A stretch of DNA of 64,000 nucleotides, taken from the NCBI GenBank assembly GCA_963969595.1, contig OZ018410.1, forward strand, positions 2,418,001 to 2,482,000, read 5' to 3'. The DNA comes from Neckera pumila. Its lineage: Eukaryota; Streptophyta; Bryopsida; Hypnales; Neckeraceae. The notes under the pieces were generated by a model. It saw nothing but the letters and a program-made list of their open reading frames with translations. It did not search any database and was not told where the DNA came from. A program made the position numbers and the translations under genes. This document shows, piece by piece, positions 22,883-34,097 of the stretch. Each line of letters starts with the position of its first letter. The stretch's first letter is position 1.

Positions 22883-23726
22883 CCCGGGTGCTTCACTATA
22901 CCTTATAATCCATATATACATGTGTCAAAATTTTTATTATAGGAACTATTAAGTATTATTTTACAATAGATTTGTCCCTATTTTGTTCTATTTCTACTTT
23001 TCACCCATTTTTTACACCCCTATGATAATTAAAACTGAAATTTGAGGCATTTAAACATGTCCCTTCTATAATTCAAAAATATATAAGTGATTTTAGGGTT
23101 GATCAATACAGCATATATACTCTCTAACTACTATTGAGCACAACCAACACAAACAATACATATACAGACATCATATATCAATCAATTTATACAAATGAAT
23201 CATGCAAATGAATTATATAAGTACAATAGGAGAAAAAACCATGGAAATTGAAAACCTAACAAGTAGTATAATATTGGCTAAACCAAACTTATGCATTTAC
23301 AAATGTAGTAGTTTAGGGTCCCAAAACCTTACAAAATGTACCAACAAGTATTATTTCAATGTTTAGTATTCAGGGTATAGTGCAACAGTAACTCCTATTT
23401 GAAAAACAAACAAACAAAACTTAACTATACATAGACACAATTCAAAATGAGACAACGTTCATTTTTTTGTCCATTTGCAAATGGAAAATGGAAGCTCCTC
23501 ATGCAGGTTCCTCTCCTCTCTTATAAACTGCCCCTTGTATAGATTTACAAATTATGTACTATAGATCATTACAATGTACCGTATAGTAGTTGTAATCTAG
23601 TAAGCTTCAAAGAAGTGATGCTATAGTAATTTGAATATTTTTCAAATTATCAGCTCCAACATTTAAAGCGTATCCTATAGTAGGTCGCACGTTGTTTCTA
23701 AAGTAACGGCTAGTGAAGTATCCAAG
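22883..23726. mobile_element. Element with 9-bp duplication (Mutator-like size)
   Basis: AATAATAAT lies on both sides (22874-22882, 23727-23735). The block A site GCAAGAGTAATTCAAATT is empty and exactly the length predicted. Ends CCCGGGTGCTTCACTA and TAGTGAAGTATCCAAG are a short imperfect inverted repeat. A 9-bp duplication fits Mutator-like elements, although the duplicated word is low-complexity. No ORF of note. Confidence 0.65.
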
Positions 23727-24558
23727 AATAATAATGCAAATTGGAAGTGCAATTAATGTATCATTGGATCCAATTCAATATGAATACAAATTGTTGTTAC
23801 TATTATATACTTCAATTCTTGCACCTTCTATGGGCAGATTCCATGTACTCAAATGGATAAACTTTGAAGAAGAGACAAAAAGATTTTGGAATTCTATATG
23901 GAAGTGTACAATACTTGTAATGTGGGAATCGTAACAATTTGCGACATGATTATAGGGAGAGGTACTTGAATAGTGTGGAGAGCAAGATTCCAACTTCTCA
24001 AAAACTAATTTTAACATTATACTTGAACTTCTAGATTGCCAATCAAGACAAAACTACATCTAAAATATAGTCTCTCATTACTCTCATGGATTGATTGAAG
24101 TGTAAACATTATGGAAGTTGGCCAAAACAATTCCAAATTTGAAAAACTTGAAATTTGTTTCCGATTCCGACCCTACATGGAACCTACCCTATGTCAAACA
24201 CAAAAAACACAACCATATTGCAACCCAAATTGGGCTTTCCAAACCTGTTGGACCCTTCGGCCCTCTCTCGAAAGATTCAAGGAAAATAGGTAACCTGCGC
24301 TTCCGGTCGCCAACAGCATGTCGGCCGAACGCTGATGACGGTCGTGGGAGAGCCCTGCTTCCAACTCACACGCCTGCGTGGGCCTTCGAGGGAAGCGCCT
24401 CGATCCTTCGCCATTCACACTGGGCAGCTCACATTTCACGGCTGTCGGCCGATCACGAAGTCGCACCAGAAACATTGAAGCATTCTTCTTCTGCCTCTGC
24501 TTCGTCTCATTCATCAGCATCATTCTCTCTTTGCAATTTGCAGTAATTGTCTGTCACG

Positions 24559-26276
24559 ATGATTGGATCGAAGGCAGGCGCTGCTGGTTCGAAACGTAGT
24601 TGTGGACAGATGACGAAGCGCAAGCGCGACCCAGGGGTTGTCGCTGGGGTTTCTGGCGATGGAGGTTCTGGGGTCAGTGTTGAGTTGGACGGAGTGGCGG
24701 ACTTGAAATTCTTTGGAGTGCGGGACTCACCGAATATTGTTGAGGTCAAAAATTATGTGAAGGGCCACAATTTGTACACGACGGTGAAAGAGGGGAAACT
24801 CGAGGCTGCGATCATTCACGACGTAGCCCGTGTGTTCGCGGATTTCAGCTACCCAGAAGAGGGTCTCAATATCGGCGCCGTTGTACTCCGTATTCAGAAT
24901 GAGGCTCAAATTCAGCCCAGTCCCATTGACAGAAGATTTTTGGTCGAGTTCACGGAGCAGCACCCTCTCAAGCTGATTGATTTGCCTGACGAACAGTTCC
25001 CTCTCCAGTGGCAGGGTTTAAGCAAAGAACAGTTTGTGGTGCTGAAGGAGGAGATCATAAAGCTGGGTCACCAATGTTTCCAGGAACTGAAGAAGAAGGT
25101 AAAGTGTCGCTGGCATAGCTTTGTGGACTTTCGGAGTTGTGATTTTTGCTTACAGTAATTTGATTGTCGTGCGTGCTGTGTGAGCCTTGTGCAAGAGCGG
25201 CCATAGCAGTGATGCGCCTGGCCATGGCTTGATTAGGGTTTAGGGTTCGACTGAGTGATTAAACGGAGCGTGAGCACAATTTTCGCCTGATGTCTTAATT
25301 GTGATGACTTATGATCAGTATGGGCTTGACTAAAAATAATCTCTGGTATCAGAGAATTTCAAACCTACTTTGTTATTTCAAATATTACACATTTTGATCG
25401 GCTCTGGACTGTTGCAGATTTATCACATTCAAGGATATCAGAGGAAGGATGTTGATATGATTCCACCTTACTTGCCGGAGGATAACGTTCCTCCGAAAGA
25501 TGACCGCTTTCAGGCATTGAAAGTAAGCGCCTTCTTTTTGAATCTATTATATGTTTGTTTTGCCTTGAGCTTGCTGAGAATCGCTGCTTGTCCTGTACCT
25601 TGAAGTCATACCCCTCGTGTCTCTTGATCAAAGCTTTGTTAATGTAGTGCAATGGGTGCGGCTAGTGGGTTTCATACTTGAGTTTTAATCTCTTGGCGAC
25701 TCTTCAGAGGTGTGGGGTAGTTTTGTGCCATTGCTTACTGAATACTTCAATTTGTTCTGAAGGATTTACTCGCAGAAGTGGTTGCTGAATTTGCACCTTC
25801 AACCTGGAAATTGTTGGTGTGTGTCAACTTTCAAGTTTTGTTCTTCATTTTCATTTCTTGCTACTGTTTTGTCTTTTGCTTGTTGTAAATTGTTGCTCGT
25901 CTTATAGCGGTGAGAATTCACACCTCTGAGTGTCGACATTCTCTTTATTAAGCTTTGTTAGTGTAGTGCAATGGTTGCAACTGGTAGGATTCATTCTAGA
26001 GTTCTAATCACTTGACGACATTTTAGAGAATTGGGAAACAGTTTTGTGTGCTGCTTACTGAGTACTGAGTTCGTTTGTTGGAAGAGAATTAGGATGCGAA
26101 GGGTGAAGCCGATAAAAAGGAATGGATCAAATTTTTGAAAGTTCTACTCGAGAAATTAGAGTCAGGTTTGATGCGCACCTATGTGGTTTTGAGTTCACTG
26201 AAATATTGTTTGTGTAAATCGTGGTGGTGAGCATAACATTCTGGCAGTGTTGATTGGCCCACCTTGTCGACAGTAA
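24559..26276 (+). CDS. Conserved-looking multi-exon gene, function unknown
   Basis: I do not recognise this protein. Exons 24559-25098, 25418-25522, 25763-25816 and 26093-26165 join in frame through GT-AG introns (180, 35, 18 and 24 codons). A possible last exon at 26248-26276 ends at TAA, for about 267 residues. The first 40 residues are a Gly/Ser/Lys-rich tail with KRKR, possibly a nuclear signal. A mixed alpha/beta-looking domain follows: LKFFGVRDSPNIVEVKNYV, IIHDVARVFADFSYPEEG, PLKLIDLPDEQFPLQW and a helix rich in Lys and Glu ending ELKKK. Exon 2 is acidic and Pro-rich (MIPPYLPEDNVPPKDDR); exon 4 gives EWIKFLKVLLEKLES. No signal peptide or membrane segment. The GC-rich exons and a decayed paralogue at 14139 argue that this copy is maintained. 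The start is the ATG at 24559; there is no upstream in-frame ATG. Confidence 0.65.
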
Positions 26277-28037
26277 CTTTTTGCTTATAATTGTTGGAGG
26301 AGTACCAATGCTTTCATTCTTGAACTCAAGAACGACTTCATCGGAGAATTCTATGCCAAAGAAAAAAAAGATGTCAAAGTATTTGAGCATCTTGCGTAAC
26401 TTGTTTTTTTGTTGAATTAGCAGTTTGGTCGTAGGTGTTCGCAACTCCTTTCTAGACTGTTATGGAAGAGGACAATGCATAGCCTTCCTATTCAATTCCT
26501 TTTCTGCATGCCACGTTAGTCTGTTGTGGTTTTAACATTGTTGTTTTGGTGTAACAGCACAAAACCTCAAGGATGGGGACCTCTTCTTCAACCCCTATGT
26601 GCCTCAAGGATGGGGAACTCTTCTTCAACCCCTATGTGCCTCAGTTGTGACCAAAAGTGTCCCCACATAGTTTAGAAGTCCAATTCGAAGTGCTGTAACA
26701 TTTGCATCCGATGTCCGAATTTGATAAAACTTGTTGGGAAATCTGTGAGATTAGTTTCCTCTATATCTTAGTTTCTTGAAGGTAGTAACTCGTGGGTCAC
26801 CAATTGCTTCTGTATCAGCCAGAGCAGTCACAGACTATGCAGAGCGGGGAGATAGCATCGATGTTGTACTGTCTGCAGATCTAGTTATGCAGTTAGCTTT
26901 TGTGGAGGACTGAAGTTGGATACCTGATATCCAGTGTAGAAAATATTGTCATAACAACTTTCTGTAGCTCTGTGTAATCCATCAATTGCATTGGCTCGTG
27001 ATTTCCAATTTGTTACGACTTCAGCGCTCATCGTTTTGGATCTGAAGTCTTGCCTTGTCTTGACAACAGTTTGCTTGTTTAACTCCAGAAGGTTCATAGA
27101 TTTGGAATGGGATTTTAGGATTTTGGGCAGGTTCTTATGATGTCAAATTTCATTGTACTTGATTGAAACTTTTTGTGAAGGTAAGTAAATGTATTAAATT
27201 TATGGGAACATAATTTCAATCAATATCTACGAGAACAAGTTGGGAAAAATATATGCCTTGATAAGGATAAAATGCTTGATCTTTGTTGGGAAAAAACTTG
27301 CAAGATCTCAAAATTTAATTTCTATGTATTTTGTTTCCATAGAATGTTTTCATGTGTACATGGAAAGCTTTGATTCATTCCATATGGATTGTTGATGTAA
27401 AAGGCATTCCAAGCCTTGTTTTGTGAGCAATGAAGGCATCTTCATGGAAAAATAACATACATGATTTGTTTTGAACTCAATTTTCACAATTTTTCAATAC
27501 AAAAAGGTCCATAAGCTGTAGATTACGGAGTACATTCTCATTATTGTAATGTCATGTTTCAATCCCATTTTAGAATTGCTAACAATTTAATGTTTCCGCT
27601 TAAGTCTTACAATTCCACCAATTTTAAAAATTTGCAGTTTTCATATGACGACATGGAAGTTTATCAGCAACACACCCTCCTGCCAAGGGTGCTGCTTGAG
27701 TTCTAAGTTATATCAATCAAAAGCCAGTAAGCTGAGTGAACCATGAAACGGGCCCATTCACTTCAACTCACTCAAACTGGAATATTGTCGTAATAAGGAT
27801 CCGCAAATCCTGACCAGGCACGCCTGAAAGCAAATTTTGATCGCTATGCCGATCCTTGACATCCGAATATCCTTCCCTGAAACTCAAAGCAACTGGACTT
27901 GATCGTGCACGTCCTTTTCTTGGTCTCGACAGGAAGGAAGGCTGTTCTCCTCCAGTCCATCCATAAATCCATGTGTTTCCGCAGCGTTTTGTAACGAGTT
28001 TTGTGGTTTTCAGGGAGGTCGAGAGTTCAGTTTCATC
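26277..28037. other. Intergenic DNA downstream of the unknown gene and upstream of the S1-type gene
   Basis: At 26571-26642 a 37-bp unit (containing CTCAAGGATGGGGA and CTTCTTCAACCCCTATGTG) occurs twice in tandem. 26650-26760 resembles 34125-34200 (AAGTGTCCCCACA, TTTGCATCC.ATGT). Otherwise no feature. The S1-type promoter should lie just before 28038. Confidence 0.5.
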
Positions 28038-29014
28038 ATGGCAGCCAAGCTTCGAGTTGCATTGGCCGTGGTGGCTATGGTGATCGTCTTTGCGGCTGGA
28101 ACGGGGATGTGTGACACCGTGAGCATTGAGAATGACTTGGGACACGGGGTGGTCCTCGGGGTTCAGTGCAGCTCGGGAACGGAGCTCCTGGGCTTCCAGA
28201 CCATCTACTCGGGGCTCAGTTACATTTTTTCCTTCCAGCCCAGCTGGTGGGGGAGGGATGTGTACGAGTGCAATTTCCAAGCACAGGTATTGACTGGCTT
28301 TGGTTCATTTCCATTGTTTTCGGTGTTTTGGAGCAGTTGTACTAGAAAAAACAAAAAATCTAGCAATTTTCCTAGTTTTGGGGAGGACCAACTGACTCTT
28401 GGTTTGAGCAGTTGAGAAACTTGTTGTTTCAATGAATCATATATCTCCATATGCAAAGGGTGCATTCAGTGAAATTCTCAATTTCCAGTGTAGACCAAAT
28501 CAAAGTCTCAACTTCGATAATCGTACATAGTTTTCAAAGGAAGTGCTCGGACTCAGTTTTGGCACTTGGGGAATTGGCAGTGTTCACTGTTTTTCTGAGC
28601 AATTGTGACATCTCTAATGTAGAGTGGTCCTCGTTTCTCTAAGGAAGGACAACTCTTTGTTTGGGCATTTTGTGGAAACTGGCATTTGAATGGATTATGT
28701 CACTGTCACTGTATGCAAAGGGTGTATCCACAAAATTGGCCGTTTTTACTTTTCAGTGGTGTTCCATAAAGTTTTGTGCAAACTAGATTTTAGAGTAGTT
28801 TATGCCGATTTGTTTTCGGCAATTGACACCGCAATGCCATTTTTATTGAATGGACCTGCAAATGCATGTGCAGGGGTTCCCGGTGAAGCATATGCGTGTG
28901 TATGAAGGCATCAACTTCTTGGACAACTTTTGTCTGTGCCGCAGCTGCCACTGGAAAGTGTCCCCAAAGGGCTTCAATTGTGAGAGTGGCCAGTACCATG
29001 AAAATTGGCAGTAG
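28038..29014 (+). CDS. Secreted S1/SPH-family protein (self-incompatibility protein S1 homologue)
   Basis: Two exons, 28038-28286 and 28874-29014, separated by a 587-bp GT-AG intron in phase 0, encode 129 residues. Residues 1-25 are a classical signal peptide (hydrophobic VALAVVAMVIVFAAG). The mature part has the family pattern: VSIENDLG (28-35), VQCSSG (42-47), SYIFSFQPSWWGRDVYECNFQAQ in outline (61-83), then CRSCHW at 105-110 and a C-terminal Cys119. The family includes the stigmatic S1 determinant of poppy and many small secreted homologues of largely unknown role in other plants. Length is typical. A role in self-incompatibility should not be assumed. The single-exon reading into the intron (stop near 28415) lacks the second half of the domain. 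Confidence 0.88.
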
Positions 29015-29852
29015 TCTGTCTAATCTAACTGCTAAATAATACATCATTTTAGTTATCAGTAAGCCTTCATTGTGTTAGAGTACAGTATCAAAAGCTTTAG
29101 CATCATGTGTGTGGGATGCAGCCATGATATATATTGTTATTGGCAGGAGGGCTTCTTGACATATGTCAAGTGTGCAAATGTTGAAATAAATGGAAGGGCT
29201 AGTGCCTTGAAATAAGAAATGTCTCACAGGAGCATATATGGCTCACCTTCATTCACTTTGTGCTCCATGAATATAACCAGTGGTGCGCTTAATGGTTTGT
29301 AAGTGATTTGTTGCTATTTTTGTTAATGGTTAGGCTAGATTGAGTGTTGCTTGTGGAGTTGGAGTGGTGGGCAAATGTCAATACTTATAGTGTGACATGC
29401 ACCTCCTACAAACCATAATTTTTTTACTGCTTGCAATACTTGATGTAAGGTAGACTCATCCATTCCCGTCCCTTTAAGAATTCCTCCCTTATGTGTCTAT
29501 GATACACATTTTCTTTCTAGAATGTACTCCATTGATAGATGAGGACAGAATTGGATGCAAGGGTGCATCTACCTGAAATCTTAGTTAGCTGTCTGTTGCA
29601 AATTGAAAACACACAGGTTTGAAAAATAGCTTCTACAAAAATGTATTGCACGTATTGCTCAAATCCTCAAGTTCTTTTTAATTGAGTCCGAACTCCAGCC
29701 CTTGTCACGCTCATGGGGGGGCTATGTTCAAACTTGTTAACTTGACATGTTTCAAAGTGCCAAAGTTGTGACATTCAAGAGCTCAGACTCCATAGTGGCG
29801 CCTGGAAAAGTGCTAATCCCTTGAAATATTTCCAATTTAAAACAAATTTGAC
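29015..29852. other. Intergenic DNA after the S1-type gene
   Basis: No gene, RNA or element end seen. Confidence 0.5.
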
Positions 29853-30830
29853 TTACATTTGATGTAATAGTCTTTTGAAAGCTGCAATTAGTAGCAGTGG
29901 ATCAGATATGACGTGACGTATGAAGCAATCATGTTCTGTTGTAGCTGAGATGTGGCCCCAAAAACACTCCATTGTGCTCCATCTTTGTTTGTGTGGAATC
30001 CAACAATAGTAGCAACTCAGCTCATGGTTCACGTGTTGGATTGCCAGAGATTGAAAATGCCCCACTTTAAAGTTGAGCACATGCTCCCAAGAGTGGTTAA
30101 AATGACGATGGGTTTGAGACAATGCATTTACCCACTGTGTAGGTTTATGATGCAGGGGGTTTAGTGCGAGTTTGTGGCATTGCTCATCACGCATCACCCA
30201 ACTGTAGAAGAAAGACTTGGATACAAATCTCTTCTCTTATCCACCAAACCTATATCTACTTAACCCCGAAGCATTCTGAAGTACATATTCTGGACGATGA
30301 ATGGAGGGCTTCAAGGCACTGTTTGGTCCAGCAAACTTCTCATTCATCCAATGTAATACTTGAATCTAGAAAAGACAACCTTTCTTTTAATGACCAAATT
30401 CATGAAATTCCAGTAAATGATGTTTTTGTATAAAGATAGAAGCAAAAATGTGCAAATAGTTAGAAAAGGATTAAGATGTTTAGGGGTTATCTTATGTTGA
30501 ATTTTTAGTGTCCTTCCATTTAATATTGTAGAAGTTTATAGGATACAAAATCAGTTAAGGACCTAATCCCATCTCCAAGATCGCAGTAACTACTGTTCCC
30601 AATAGTGCTTCATTCTCCAATACCATTACAAACTGTATAAGTTCCCAATAAGTTAGCAATGCATCTATTTCATTCACTTGGTTGGACTTCTTAAGCATGT
30701 CTTGGGTCAAATGTTTATGACCACCAGTACCTTCCTTGAATGAACTGGGGTCTACAACCAACCAACCTTTCTGAAATTGGATAATAAGAAACTCAGAACA
30801 AGTTCCAACACGTGGAAGTGTTTTCATGCA
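29853..30830 (-). pseudogene. Degraded coding remnant(s), possibly of a mobile element
   Basis: Minus-strand frames at 29853-30197 (QWVNALSQTHRHFNHSWEH in outline) and 30555-30827 (QVNEIDALLTYWELIQFVMV in outline) have protein-like composition. They belong to dispersed repeat C, whose other copy is at 20325-20695. No family is recognised. The two frames are split by the insertion at 30264-30486. This is most likely a relic of a transposon or dispersed gene fragment. Confidence 0.35.
30264..30486. mobile_element. Short element in repeat C, ends CCCCGAAGC / TTTAGGGG
   Basis: TTAA at 30260-30263 on the left and TTAT on the right; the equivalent place at about 20422 lacks these 223 bases. The inside (CTTCTCATTCATCCAATGTA, TCTAGAAAAGACAACCTTTC) recurs inverted at 40070-40190. 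Confidence 0.6.
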
Positions 30831-32220
30831 TTGTGAAATTAAGATACATTAAAGTTGTCTCATGTCGGACCATGAACGGAATAAAATCGGATTTCTCATC
30901 ATTTTGATCCTGCAAGACTTCGATGGTGGATGGAGCGCCACCGATGCCCTGGTTCCTTCAAAGAAAGCCGAAACAGCTTTATAAGTTGACCTTGCAGGTG
31001 TTCAAGCTCGCTTTGTTCAAATGGAGCTAGGTCAAGATGCCTGTGAAATACTCCATAATCCGTACATTACATTGTGGGCCAAACACAACCATAGAAATTA
31101 AAGAATTTGAAGTATGAGGCATCATGCATGCATCTCAAAAAAGCCATGGAAGCAAACGATTTCCAAAAAGAATGCATGAGTGTGTCACGTGTTCACTTGG
31201 TAAACAAATCCATGTCAACTTGAATGTACAAATGGTTGTGTCGCTGCTACTTTGGATGCTTCATCGAACTTATTATCACCGCCTTTCAAGTCAGAAACAC
31301 GGATACATTCAAGCTAGGCCTCCGTCCCTGACTCTTGCACATGTTTATATTGTACTGAAGATAAAAGCCCCTGGAAAGTCTGCATCTTGTGAGCTTCAGG
31401 TCCATGAGGTTGCCACGCTGGAAAAAAAACCTCGGTCTGTCGAATATATTCTTCGTCAACATTAATGATGAAGAAGAATAGTACCAGTGACATCAAGTAT
31501 ATGCTACATAAGTACACATAATATTGGAAATAGGTTGTCTTAAGAGTTAGGTTGTCTTACTCGGAAAAGTTACGTCACGAGTCACCGCTCGTCCACGTGG
31601 AGGTGCATGTGATCGATGCACCACTTGTTCACATGGAGGTGCATGTGACCAATTCTGTGAGTTTACTCTTAATAATAGTGCATCCATTAGTGCCATTGGA
31701 AGGATGACATTTTTTTGGTAGGGTACCGTACAGTAGTAGTAAATATTTATTTAGTGAAAAATGTGAAAAATTAGTATGGAGCATTGAGGCAACCTAGTTT
31801 CACTATTTTGTGTAGAACAACCCAATGTCACCAGCCACCCAATTTCAACATGTACTAGGCACTTCCATTTGCACCAATCACCTACTCATTACCACAATCT
31901 TAGCAACCCTTTAGCATTATGACAGTGCACTTAGAGGGGAGACATGTCATCGTGTGGTTTAGCATGGGGCTACCCACGCTTTACCAATTTCGTCCCAACA
32001 AAAATTTTATTGTTGTTGCTCACTATAGTGCAATAAAATTTCATGTTCCACTCCCAGTTCCACTCTTAGAACCTTCAAGCACTATGAAGTGCAATGAACA
32101 ATTGCCCTAGAAGTATCACAAGTGGCTCAAGGAGATGAACGATCAAATATCCATTTCTAAACTTGTGACAATATATTTTACTAAATTGAATCATATTCTC
32201 TAATTTGTGATATTTTCCAT
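30831..32220. other. Intergenic DNA
   Basis: A frame at 31124-31465 is open for 113 codons but has no recognisable domain. At 31588-31655 GGAGGTGCATGTGA occurs twice about 36 bases apart. 31790-31840 carries a half-copy of the CTACACTAAATAG-type MITE end. Nothing else supported. Confidence 0.45.
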
Positions 32221-32966
32221 AAGGGTCGTTGCAAGAAACGCCGTCCACTTTTGGTCCATTTGGGCTTGTTTTCGGCCAGTACTCCAGTACTCATGAGCTT
32301 TTGCATATGAATTTTTTAAAAATATATAAAATAAGGACAATTAGTACAAGACTAAAAGTAGCATATCCCCAAAATTTCAGATCTAAAAAAAATCTAGGTA
32401 AAAAGTTATTCACAAAAAAGAGCAAGCTGAAATTTTGAAGAAAATACATACTTTGACATTTTAATTTGTAAAAAATAGAAAAAATAATTTTCAAAGAAAG
32501 TAAAAACAGTCCATTTGGGAAGACTTTATGCTGAAGAGATTTGACTAAAAAATTGATCTTGAAGTCATATAAAATGTTTAGAACTGCGCGCGCAAGAGAG
32601 CCCTCTTTGCATGGATGTAGACAACACAAAATAAAATATTTTTATATGCCTCTTGGTAGAAACATGAGTTCCTACTATGCAAATAGACCATAGAAATTTC
32701 AGCTCTAAATCATTAAATTTGGGTACTCCTTTTTACTCAAAACCCCTAAATCGCAAAACGTGACAAATTAGCTAAATTGAAATTGAAATATAAAATGATT
32801 TTTAAAAATTTCTGAAAAATATGAGATATAATTAACCTCAAGTTAGACATCTCCAATAAAAAATTCAACTTCACGAAAATTATGCTTCAAAAGTTATTGC
32901 AAAAGGAAGCTTCCACGAACTCCTTGTGACAATTCAACAGTACCGGTGTTTCTTGCAATGACCCTT
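32221..32966. mobile_element. MITE-like element, ends AAGGGTCRTTGCAAGAAAC
   Basis: The left end AAGGGTCGTTGCAAGAAAC (then GCCG) and the right end GTTTCTTGCAATGACCCTT form a 23-base inverted repeat with two mismatches. 746 bp, AT-rich, non-coding. The target duplication is not clear. Confidence 0.65.
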
Positions 32967-34097
32967 TAGCTAAAATTAGAATTATTTTTGAATCCAAATA
33001 TATATGACTCTAATTTTGGAAGGGACTAAGGTAGGAGGTACACACAACTCTTGGGCTCTAAAAATGTACTCTAATGTAGAAGTACATTTTTGCTTTCTCA
33101 TTGCACCATCAATGTATAAATAGTGAAGGGTCCAAGATCTGGATCGCAGAGGCCCCCCATATTAGGACCGTGCTTTATATTTTACAGTCATATAATGCAT
33201 TTTTAGGTTCAATTTTTTGAACGAAGGCTAGGGTTTGTAATACACATAGTTGAGCCAAAAAAACCCAAAAAATAAATCATCATTTTTTGTTTCATCAAAA
33301 TACTTTCCGTCTTTGTCAAAGGTGTTAAGATTTTATAACCATTGTTATCAAATGCCAAGTGTGCACATACCTTTATGATGCCAATTCTGTTTTTCTTCCT
33401 AAAAAATTTGTTGAAAACTATTTCAAGGAGTTTAGCTTCCCCCAAAATGTGATCAGCTCTTCAAAGGTCGCATTAAGAGCACACTATCTATTAGTTGCAA
33501 TTGGATCGAATGTGTCCCAAACAAGTGAGATTAAGGTCGGACCACCTATTTCCAACCAGGGACCAGTGCCCAACCAGTAGTGCCCCTATTTCCAATCAAG
33601 GCTTGTAATGTGTTTTTTACTCTTTTTTAAGGTTGGAACTAATAAGATCATGACACATATCCTATAGTATGCAGAAAGTAACACGAAAGTTGATAGTATG
33701 AAGCTCGTTCTTGAGTGATTAGAATTGGAAGACTCTAGAGATTGGGAATTCGTTTGGAACACTTTTTGGCTTCCAAAATTCACAAATTTTTCAGTTTTAT
33801 AAAAAAAAATCTAGAAATTTTGCAATCTCAGTATTTTCTATCTCCCTACAGAGGAAAAAAATTCCCATTACCATCAACTGCTCACCATACGTGCCACAGT
33901 TGCTTAATTGATTAGGTGTTGGTGGTCCAACCTTAGTTGCTTTAGCCCTAAGCACATGCTTGATTTGAGTTATATCCCTACTTCCTACTCTATTGTCCAT
34001 GTCACTTACTTCAACCCTCCCATTTTCTGGTAGAGCGATGATTTCTCCAACATGTTGTACTACCTTAAGGTAGGAGGCTCTAAAAGTGACCCTTTAA
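32967..34097. other. Intergenic DNA with family X fragments
   Basis: CTAAGGTAGGAGGTAC (33015) and ACTACCTTAAGGTAGGAGG (34058) look like ends of family X or a relative. 33590-33660 resembles the inverse of 38990-39030. No gene. Confidence 0.4.

Larger units (their letters stand above)
20695..25590 (+). repeat. Segmental duplication, block B (better preserved copy)
   Basis: Counterpart of block A. It contains its own later insertions (21141-22375 and 22883-23726) that block A lacks, and the intact form of the unknown gene. Its exons keep CG dinucleotides that block A has lost. Confidence 0.85.

Noticed and set aside
27768..28280. 170-codon minus-strand frame over the S1-type gene
   Set aside because: It is the antisense of the signal-peptide exon and promoter, with no domain; the plus-strand gene explains the openness.
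31124..31465. 113-codon plus-strand frame with CVTCSLGKQ, reminiscent of a copia gag-pre-integrase motif
   Set aside because: Only one short resemblance, no integrase or polyprotein sequence beside it.
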